Positions 1 to 4,678 of a stretch of DNA of 5,786 nt are shown here, one piece after another. The notes under the pieces were generated by a model that saw only the letters and a list, made by a program, of their open reading frames with translations, was not told the origin of the DNA and did not search any database. Every line of letters begins with the position of its first letter. Positions within the stretch are counted from its first letter, which is position 1. The stretch spans positions 1 through 5,786 of the forward strand of contig CALFWP010000022.1 in assembly GCA_937927905.1 (NCBI GenBank), written 5' to 3'. This DNA is from an uncultured Neomegalonema sp. GTDB lineage: Bacteria > Pseudomonadota > Alphaproteobacteria > Rhodobacterales > Rhodobacteraceae. Made by a program: the position numbers and the translations under genes.

Positions 1-3
1 ATC

Positions 4-47
4 TTCATTCATCTTTGTGGACATCGACGGTTTCCTGTTCATTCATC
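4..47. repeat. 10-bp direct repeat TTCATTCATC, two copies 34 bp apart
   Basis: TTCATTCATC occurs at 4-13 and again at 38-47. The second copy overlaps the right arm of the inverted repeat at 19-54. The pair sits upstream of the restriction endonuclease gene, so it could be part of an operator or the scar of an insertion. Both are inferences; the repeat itself is exact. Confidence 0.6.
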
Positions 48-61
48 GATGTCCTATGAAT
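7..61. repeat. Nested inverted repeat upstream of the endonuclease gene
   Basis: GGACATCGA at 19-27 is exactly complementary to TCGATGTCC at 46-54, with an 18-nt loop. Outside it, ATTCAT at 7-12 is complementary to ATGAAT at 56-61, so the two stems can nest. ATTCAT at 41-46 is an alternative partner for 56-61. No T-run follows, so it does not look like an intrinsic terminator. A regulator or methylase binding site controlling the restriction gene, or simply secondary structure in an upstream coding region, are both possible. Confidence 0.5.
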
Positions 62-132
62 CATCAAGAAGCGCGCGCTGGAATCCCTTTCAAGCACGGT
101 GAGGCAATTCGTCCACATAGCCTAGTAGCATT

Positions 133-915
133 TTGACGCGCAGCGTCGCCGGGGTGCCGAGTAATGCGGATAAGGCGAGTAAACCAAGTATCGCGATTTC
201 CAATGCGATTCTGGATCAGATCGGCCCCGTAATAACAGCGCAAAAACTTCCCGGTCAGACATCGGGAGCAGATTTTGAAGGTATTTGTGCAACCTATATC
301 GGTACGTGTTTTGAGCGAATGCGGCATCTGCGTCCGGGTGAATTTCAGGTCACGAAAGGACGAGGGATCGCACAATTCGATCAGTACGCGCATCTTGATG
401 AACTTGAGGCTATTGCCAAGTCCAATAGGGAAATCGCTACGGCAATCGGCTCTGATTATCTAATAAAGCCGGATATCGTTATATCCCGTGAACCGGAAGA
501 AGACAGCACTATCAATGCAATGGAAACCCTGGTCGATCAAAGGAGCAGCAAACTCTCCAGCTTAAGAAAAGTAAACCAGACGCAGGCCATTTTACACGCA
601 TCAATAAGCTGCAAATGGACGTTGCGAAGCGACAGGGCGCAGAACGCGCGTTCTGAAGGTTTAAATCTTATCCGGAACCGCAAGGGCAGATTGCCGCATA
701 TTGCCGTCATAACTGCACAACCTCTGCCCGGTCGTGTAGCGTCCCTGGCCCTTGGAACAGGAGATATTGATTGCGTTTATCATTTTGCACTTTACGAGTT
801 GCATAAAGCACTTGTCGAACAAGGGCGCGAGGAAACACTTGAGATTCTGGATATGATGATCGAAGGAAAGAGGCTGCGTGATATCTCTGATTTACCTCTT
901 GATCTCGTTATCTGA
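133..915 (+). CDS. NgoMIV-family type II restriction endonuclease (predicted GCCGGC), N-terminus short
   Basis: The 260-residue product closely matches NgoMIV, which cuts G^CCGGC as a tetramer that needs two sites. Relative to the known NgoMIV residues, this protein has E49 (E70 there), D114 in KPDIV (D140), S159-C160-K161 (S185-C186-K187) and E175 (E201), the complete metal and catalytic set. The RSDR block at 165-168 corresponds to the NgoMIV loop that reads CCGG. Other shared blocks are SNAD (10-13), LPGQTSG (39-45), RNRKGRLPHI (181-190), LGTGDIDCVYHFALYEL (207-223) and the tail ISDLPLDL. NgoMIV has 286 residues, so about 21 are missing here. TTG 133 is the earliest common start codon after an in-frame TAG at 118-120 and has no good Shine-Dalgarno sequence. 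GTG 154 is an alternative but would cut into the conserved region. The family and specificity class are firm; whether the protein is active is uncertain. No methyltransferase is visible. The gene is more AT-rich than most neighbours, suggesting acquisition. Confidence 0.9.
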   Translation: MTRSVAGVPSNADKASKPSIAISNAILDQIGPVITAQKLPGQTSGADFEGICATYIGTCFERMRHLRPGEFQVTKGRGIAQFDQYAHLDELEAIAKSNREIATAIGSDYLIKPDIVISREPEEDSTINAMETLVDQRSSKLSSLRKVNQTQAILHASISCKWTLRSDRAQNARSEGLNLIRNRKGRLPHIAVITAQPLPGRVASLALGTGDIDCVYHFALYELHKALVEQGREETLEILDMMIEGKRLRDISDLPLDLVI

Positions 916-927
916 TATTTGAAATAT
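915..927. repeat. Short AT palindrome between the convergent endonuclease and olsB genes
   Basis: ATATTTGAAATAT begins on the last base of the endonuclease stop codon and lies within the 30-bp gap before the olsB stop. The 6-bp arms flank a single G. It is all A/T in the arms and lacks a GC-rich stem, so a terminator role is doubtful. Confidence 0.3.
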
Positions 928-945
928 ACCAGTGGTTCAGCAGGC

Positions 946-1695
946 TCAGGCGCGGCGGAGGGCTTTGCTGATCCTGTCCGGTACGCGGTTTGTTTCCAGG
1001 GCTGTGAAGACATGAAGTGTGTTCAGATCGCGGTCTATGACCGCATGATCACTGACCCAGCCGCCCATAGAAAGGTAACCGCGCAAGAGTGGCGGCATCA
1101 GGCGAATGGCACGCTTGCGGTCGGCGCGCCATTGCCGCAGTTTTTGTGCAAATTCGAAAATATCCGCCGCCTTGGGGCGAGGCAACCAGCAGGGCGGCGC
1201 AAGGTGATCATCTTTCAACAGTGCGAATGCATCCCGGTAATGATCCGCATCAATCCCCTGAAAACTGGAACATCCGATCAGCAATCTGATATTCCCTGCA
1301 TCGACATAGCGTGTCATCGCGGCCCAGGCGATGCGCAACACATCCCCGCTGCGATGGGCGGGGTGCACGCAAAAGCGCCCCATTTCGGCAATGCGTCCCT
1401 TAAATCCGTGCAGTGAGGTCAGATCATAGAACTGCGCCGAATAGGTCTTGTCGATGTCAGCGCCGTTTTCGATTGTCAGAAGCCGGAAACAGCATACCAG
1501 CTCTTTACTGGCAGACTCCTCGATCAGAATATGGTGGCAGGTCGTGTCGAACCTGTCCGCGTCCAGTGTATCAGGCCGCTTTGCCGCGCCGGTGTCCCGG
1601 ATAAACACCAGATGCCGCAAAGCCTGAGCTTTGCGCAGGTCATCGCCGCCTATGGCAAGGCGGATGGTGTATTTTCCGTATGAGGGAAAGTGCAT
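946..1695 (-). CDS. olsB: L-ornithine N(alpha)-acyltransferase (ornithine lipid synthesis)
   Basis: OlsB is a GNAT-fold enzyme that transfers a 3-hydroxyacyl chain from acyl carrier protein to the alpha-amino group of ornithine. It makes lyso-ornithine lipid, which OlsA then completes in the membrane. The family landmarks appear in order: QALRHLVF near 24-31, the acidic DADRFDTTCHHILI at 45-58, the core EMGRFCVHPAHR at 104-115, LLIGCSSFQGID at 138-149, and a conserved C-terminal PPLLRGYLSMGGWVSDHAVID at 201-221. The length of 249 residues fits the family. I chose ATG at 1695-1693; an in-frame TTG at 1704 would add only three residues and is less likely. No olsA is seen here. The gene is divergent from msrB, sharing a 139-bp intergenic region with repeated TGTCATG motifs. 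OlsB is phosphate-responsive in some alphaproteobacteria, but no standard Pho box is present here. Confidence 0.9.
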   Translation of the reverse strand: MHFPSYGKYTIRLAIGGDDLRKAQALRHLVFIRDTGAAKRPDTLDADRFDTTCHHILIEESASKELVCCFRLLTIENGADIDKTYSAQFYDLTSLHGFKGRIAEMGRFCVHPAHRSGDVLRIAWAAMTRYVDAGNIRLLIGCSSFQGIDADHYRDAFALLKDDHLAPPCWLPRPKAADIFEFAQKLRQWRADRKRAIRLMPPLLRGYLSMGGWVSDHAVIDRDLNTLHVFTALETNRVPDRISKALRRA

Positions 1696-1716
1696 CCGAT
1701 CCAATCCCGCTAAATC

Positions 1717-1736
1717 ACCGGACAGATTTTTCCGGT
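1717..1736. repeat. Hairpin in the olsB 5' leader
   Basis: ACCGGA at 1717-1722 pairs with TCCGGT at 1731-1736 across an 8-nt T-rich loop. In the olsB transcript it would lie about 20 nt upstream of the ATG at 1695. It could be an operator half-site pair or leader structure; there is no direct evidence of function. Confidence 0.3.
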
Positions 1737-1758
1737 ATCCCGATCTTCTACTTTAGTA

Positions 1759-1798
1759 TGTCATGCACTACATGGGCTTTGTCATGGCAAGATGACAA
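1759..1798. promoter_or_regulatory. Operator-like dyad with repeated TGTCATG half-sites between olsB and msrB
   Basis: An inverted repeat with 7-bp arms, TTGTCAT (1779-1785) and ATGACAA (1792-1798), is separated by 6 bp. This gives a 20-bp dyad typical in size for a dimeric regulator. A further copy of TGTCATG at 1759-1765 is a direct repeat of 1780-1786, 21 bp apart, about two helical turns. The dyad ends 36 bp upstream of the msrB ATG and lies about 84 bp upstream of the olsB ATG, so it could control either or both. TGTCAT resembles a PhoB half-site, but the tandem 11-bp spacing of a Pho box is missing. A TATACA at 1806-1811 could be a -10 element for msrB, but no well-spaced -35 was found. 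Confidence 0.45.
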
Positions 1799-1834
1799 TA
1801 CCCGCTATACACCACAGTGACAGGGGATATTCGG

Positions 1835-2230
1835 ATGGCAGATAAAGTAGTCAAAACAGAGCAGGAGTGGAAAGACCAGCTTTCGCCGGAGGAATATCGC
1901 GTTTTGCGGCGCAAGGGTACGGAACGCGCCTTTACCAATGATAACTTTCCCAAATCGGACGGAACTTTCCGCTGTGCCGGTTGTGATGCCGCTCTCTTTG
2001 ATGCGGCCACGAAATTCGATTCGGGAACCGGATGGCCGAGTTTTTATCAGCCTCTGGATGTGGAGGCGGTTGAGGAACATGCCGATAATAAATTTTTCAT
2101 GCGCCGTACGGAAATCGTCTGTGCCAGTTGCGACGGTCATCTGGGGCATGTTTTTAATGATGGTCCGGCGCCGACCGGTATGCGTTATTGTATGAACGGC
2201 GTTGCCTTGCGTTTTGAGCCTGAAGAGTGA
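1835..2230 (+). CDS. msrB: Peptide-methionine (R)-S-oxide reductase MsrB
   Basis: MsrB reduces methionine-R-sulfoxide in oxidised proteins using thioredoxin. The 131-residue product is a full single-domain MsrB. The four zinc cysteines are two CxxC pairs, C47/C50 and C96/C99. The FDSGTGWPSF block is at 61-70, and GHLGHVF at 101-107 carries the conserved histidines. The catalytic cysteine is C119 in RYCMNGVALRF. I chose ATG 1835 because AGGGGA at 1822-1827 is a good Shine-Dalgarno sequence seven bases upstream; GTG 1817 in the same frame would add six residues and overlap that site. No signal peptide is present, so it should be cytoplasmic. It is the first gene of a three-gene operon: its TGA overlaps the GTG start of the nucleotidase gene. 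Confidence 0.97.
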   Translation: MADKVVKTEQEWKDQLSPEEYRVLRRKGTERAFTNDNFPKSDGTFRCAGCDAALFDAATKFDSGTGWPSFYQPLDVEAVEEHADNKFFMRRTEIVCASCDGHLGHVFNDGPAPTGMRYCMNGVALRFEPEE

Positions 2231-2913
2231 TTTCAGCTGACCTGAGTGCCTTTGAGGATGTCAGGCTCTGGATTTTCGATCTGGACAATACCCTGTACCC
2301 GCGGCCCGAAACCATGTGGCAACGGGTTCATGTTCGGATGCAGGTGTTTATCATGGATCTGCTGGGTGTCGACCAGCAGGCTGCGGAAGAAATTCAGACC
2401 GCATATTACCGCAAATACGGACTGACGATGCGCGGTATGATGCTGCATCACGGTGTCGACCCTGATGTTTTTAATGCGTATGTCCATGATGTGGATATTT
2501 CGGAAATACAGCCCAACCCGGATCTGGGCAGAGCGATTGCCGCTTTGCCCGGGCACAAAATTATCCACAGTAATGCCAACCGCGAACATGCGGAAAATGT
2601 CCTGAGCCGCCTCGGGATCGGGGATGTGTTTGATGCGGTTTATGATATCCGGACTTCGGATTATGTTCCGAAACCTGCACCATCTGCCTATGACCGCGTT
2701 CTGACTGAAAGCGGCGGAAACCCTGCCAAGGCAGCAATGTTCGAGGATATTGCCCATAATCTGAAAGTACCGCATGCTCTCGGGATGCGCTGTGTTTATG
2801 TGCCTACTGACTGCGACTGGTCGTCGCTTGGCGCGGACGGCACGCACGTCCATTTTATCGCCGAGGACCTCACGGCATTCGTGCAGGCGATTGCGGAAAG
2901 GACAGCGGTATGA
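2227..2913 (+). CDS. HAD-superfamily pyrimidine 5'-nucleotidase
   Basis: The protein resembles the SDT1-like pyrimidine 5'-nucleotidases (TIGR01993 type) that dephosphorylate pyrimidine mononucleotides in the cytoplasm. HAD motif I is IFDLDNTLYP with nucleophile D18 and acid D20. The family-typical helical cap follows at roughly 25-95, including YVHDVDI. Motif II is S115 in IIHSNANREHAENVL, motif III is K149 in YVPKP, and motif IV is E173/D174 in MFEDIAHNLKVPHALGM. The 228-residue length is normal. The GTG start overlaps the msrB stop (GTGA), implying translational coupling. The next in-frame ATG is at residue 30, beyond motif I, so the start must be upstream of it. Motif II reads SNAN where relatives usually have a TNG-like sequence, a mild variation. 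Substrate is inferred from family; a broader phosphatase role is possible. Confidence 0.88.
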   Translation: MISADLSAFEDVRLWIFDLDNTLYPRPETMWQRVHVRMQVFIMDLLGVDQQAAEEIQTAYYRKYGLTMRGMMLHHGVDPDVFNAYVHDVDISEIQPNPDLGRAIAALPGHKIIHSNANREHAENVLSRLGIGDVFDAVYDIRTSDYVPKPAPSAYDRVLTESGGNPAKAAMFEDIAHNLKVPHALGMRCVYVPTDCDWSSLGADGTHVHFIAEDLTAFVQAIAERTAV

Positions 2914-4094
2914 CGGACACACGCATAGACACCGATATTGTGGTGGCTGGAGGCGGGCTTGCGGGGCTGGCGATGACGGCGCGTCTGGCGGTGGCGGGCT
3001 ATACAACGCTTTGTGTTGATGCAGGGGACCGGCCCGGTGTTGAGACGGCCCGGAATGACAGGCGCACCACAGCCATTCTGATGTCGGGAATAGAAACCCT
3101 GCGAAAAACCGGTGCCTGGGATGTAATGGCCGCCGAAGCACAGTCGATGATGGGATTGCGCATTCTGGATTGTGGGGGCAGGACGGCCGATATTCGCGAG
3201 GACGTGCTGTTTGAGGCGGCGGAAATCGGTGACGGTCCGTTCGGCTGGAATGTCGAAAACGGCAAGGGCCGTCTGGCGCTTGCGGATCGGATTGATGCCT
3301 TAAGCCGGGCGGAGTTGATCAACGGCGCGAAAGTCATCCGCAGTATGGTACGCAGGGACGCTGTCTTTGTCTCATTGAGCAATGGTGTTTCTGTGCGGGC
3401 AAAGCTTTTGATCGGAGCGGATGGCCGGAATTCCTTTGTGCGGAAAATGGCAGGGATCAATCATCGTGAACATGTATTTGCACAAAAAATTATCGCCTGC
3501 CGTGTGCAACACTCCGAGACGCATCACGGGATTTCGACAGAGATGCACCATGTCGGTGGCCCGCTGACCTTTGCGCCCCTGCCGGGGAACATGTCCGGTG
3601 TTGTCTGGATGAGCGCTAATCGTGACGCGGACCGCCTGATTTCGTTGGACGATGAAGGGTTCCGTTCCGAATTGATGACCGCCAGTCAGGGCGTCGCCGG
3701 TGAAATTACTCATGCCGGGAACCGCGCGGTCTGGCCGTCCTCTATTTGTGTTGCGCATGCGCTTACGGCGCCGCGGGTTGCTTTGGTTGCCGAGGCTGCA
3801 CACGCTTTTCCGCCGATCGGTGCTCAGGGATTCAATACGTCCCTGCGGGATGTTGAAACACTGGCTTCCCTGGCAGAGCAGACTGATGATCCCGGCGCGC
3901 CGGATCTTCTCAGGCAATATGCCCGCAAACGGATGCCTGATATCATCGCACGCACGGTCGGTGTTGATTTGCTTAACCGTTCGGTTCTCAGTTCCGTAAG
4001 ATTGGTGCGTGATCTGCGTCGGGCCGGGCTGGGTGTTCTGGGCCGGACGGCTCCGGCGAAGCGATTTGCCATGCGCGTGGGTATGGGCGGATAA
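2910..4094 (+). CDS. UbiH/UbiF/UbiL-type FAD-dependent monooxygenase, probable ubiquinone biosynthesis
   Basis: This is a class A flavin monooxygenase of the ubiquinone hydroxylase family, which adds oxygen to the ring of ubiquinone precursors at the membrane face. The N-terminal Rossmann motif is VVAGGGLAGLAM at 11-22. RNDRRTTAIL at 49-57 matches the family's post-Rossmann region, GADGRNS at 169-175 is the DG motif, and AEAAHAFPPIGAQGFN at 294-309 is the second FAD motif. The usual GDAAH reads AEAAH, a form I associate with alphaproteobacterial members rather than with inactivation. The 394-residue length is normal. ATG overlaps the preceding TGA (ATGA), and AAAGGA at 2897-2902 is a good Shine-Dalgarno sequence. 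Which ring carbon it hydroxylates cannot be told from sequence; UbiL-like multi-position enzymes are known in this class, so I give no symbol. No terminator is evident after it. Confidence 0.85.
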   Translation: MTDTRIDTDIVVAGGGLAGLAMTARLAVAGYTTLCVDAGDRPGVETARNDRRTTAILMSGIETLRKTGAWDVMAAEAQSMMGLRILDCGGRTADIREDVLFEAAEIGDGPFGWNVENGKGRLALADRIDALSRAELINGAKVIRSMVRRDAVFVSLSNGVSVRAKLLIGADGRNSFVRKMAGINHREHVFAQKIIACRVQHSETHHGISTEMHHVGGPLTFAPLPGNMSGVVWMSANRDADRLISLDDEGFRSELMTASQGVAGEITHAGNRAVWPSSICVAHALTAPRVALVAEAAHAFPPIGAQGFNTSLRDVETLASLAEQTDDPGAPDLLRQYARKRMPDIIARTVGVDLLNRSVLSSVRLVRDLRRAGLGVLGRTAPAKRFAMRVGMGG

Positions 4095-4101
4095 CGCACT
4101 T

Positions 4102-4114
4102 GCGGCGGCGGCGG
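4102..4114. repeat. Short GCG/CGG trinucleotide run upstream of gapR
   Basis: About four tandem GCG units lie in the 81-bp gap between the monooxygenase stop and the gapR start. It is a simple-sequence tract with no evident function. The rest of the gap holds no recognisable promoter or terminator. Confidence 0.35.
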
Positions 4115-4175
4115 CTTGGGCTTATCCAAATACACCGCACGAAAGATGCAACATGAATGATAAGGGGTTCGGATT

Positions 4176-4445
4176 ATGGCAGATGGTGAAGATGATTTTT
4201 CAAGCGTTCAGGTTGCTGCGGATCAGTTGCGGACGATTGTAGAACGCATAGAACGCCTTGAAGAGGAAAAACGCGAAGTCGCGGAACAGATCAAAGAAGT
4301 CTATGCCGAGGCCAAGGGAAACGGCTTTGATACTAAGACATTGCGTAAAATCGTGGCGCTGCGGAAAAAGGACCCGTCCGAACGCTCCGAGGAAGAGGCG
4401 ATGCTTGATCTTTACATGCATGCACTGGGCATGACACCGGCTTAA
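4176..4445 (+). CDS. gapR: GapR-family nucleoid-associated DNA-binding protein (DUF2312)
   Basis: GapR in Caulobacter is an AT-rich, overtwisted-DNA-binding chromatin protein that helps replication and topology by aiding type II topoisomerases. The 89-residue product has the same length and the family core: a basic/acidic coiled helix QLRTIVERIERLEEEKREVAEQIKEVY from about 18 to 44, the hallmark AEAKGNGFDTKTLRKIVALRK at 45-65, and the C-terminal helix EEEAMLDLYMHALG at 73-86. It has no signal peptide. ATG 4176 has AAGGGG at 4162-4167, eight bases upstream. An overlapping frame from ATG 4153 runs through the start but has no family features and is treated as a shadow. GapR is largely confined to Alphaproteobacteria, supporting the taxonomic call. 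Confidence 0.93.
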   Translation: MADGEDDFSSVQVAADQLRTIVERIERLEEEKREVAEQIKEVYAEAKGNGFDTKTLRKIVALRKKDPSERSEEEAMLDLYMHALGMTPA

Positions 4446-4513
4446 GATCAATGCGACAGGGTTTAATTTTCCTGTGATGCATATCAAAAGCTAGATGTGC
4501 TGGAGTAGTTGAT

Positions 4514-4678
4514 ATGAAACATATGGTTTTCACCGGTATCATCGCCGCGATACTTGCAGGCTGTGGTGTGAAGGGTGATCCGGTCCGCGAAAATGGGACC
4601 AGACCACCTGTTGTTGCAACATCGTCAATCAGCGATGGAAAACTGACGCCTTCAAAGCCACGGGATACCCTTTTTTAG
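4514..4678 (+). CDS. Small lipoprotein, LptM-like
   Basis: A 54-codon gene begins at ATG 4514 with GGAG at 4502-4505 eight bases upstream. The product starts with a basic residue and a hydrophobic signal segment, MVFTGIIAAILAGC, with a lipobox LAGC at 14-17, so C17 would be lipidated and become the mature N-terminus. The mature protein starts CGVKGDP, close to the CGxKGP-type start of LptM, a lipoprotein that helps assemble the LPS translocon LptDE. The remaining 30 residues are polar and proline-rich and look disordered. It lies 68 bp after gapR and shares its last 27 bp with the 3' end of the convergent gene on the minus strand. The lipoprotein call is firm; the LptM assignment is probable only, because proteins this short carry little signal. 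Confidence 0.75.
   Translation: MKHMVFTGIIAAILAGCGVKGDPVRENGTRPPVVATSSISDGKLTPSKPRDTLF

Larger units (their letters stand above)
2..136 (+). other. Open reading frame from the left edge ending against the endonuclease start; identity unknown
   Basis: This frame is open from the window edge to a TGA at 134-136, about 44 codons, and contains an internal ATG at 56-58. Its stop overlaps the TTG at 133-135 used as the endonuclease start, giving a TTGA overlap like those seen in translationally coupled genes. It could be the C-terminus of an upstream gene (a cognate methyltransferase would be the natural guess), a short leader starting at ATG 56, or a chance open frame. I do not recognise a cytosine-methyltransferase C-terminal motif in it. 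The frame-3 stop TGA at 57-59 also overlaps ATG 56-58, so an upstream gene could instead end there. Only the open frame and the overlaps are seen; that it is a gene is inference. Confidence 0.25.

Noticed and set aside
2..136. Left-edge frame with FVD...HRCP slightly reminiscent of a Vsr repair endonuclease, which often accompanies cytosine methylase systems
   Set aside because: The spacing is wrong, the following residues do not match the Vsr pattern, and only 44 codons are visible. Too weak to call.
128..137. Programmed ribosomal frameshift at the TTT TGA C sequence, similar to the prfB site
   Set aside because: The prfB type is a +1 shift, which would lead into a frame that stops at about 162-164. 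The endonuclease needs the opposite shift, and the TTT to ATT re-pairing for that is poor.
919..1416. Plus-strand open frame opposite olsB
   Set aside because: It is antisense to a strongly conserved coding region and contains no recognisable protein motif.
1759..1798. Canonical Pho box controlling olsB
   Set aside because: TGTCAT half-sites are present, but not as tandem repeats with 11-bp periodicity, so a standard PhoB site is not supported.
1779..1811. TTGTCA...TATACA as a sigma-70 promoter for msrB
   Set aside because: The spacing of about 21 bp between the two hexamers is too long for a normal promoter; kept only as a possible -10 element.
4153..4242. Small frame starting at ATG 4153 overlapping the gapR start
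   Set aside because: It shares the Shine-Dalgarno area with gapR but shows no family features and overlaps a well-conserved gene in another frame.
4456..4475. Hairpin ACAGG/CCTGT after gapR as an intrinsic terminator
   Set aside because: The stem has only five base pairs around a 10-nt loop and no T-run follows, so it is not a convincing terminator.
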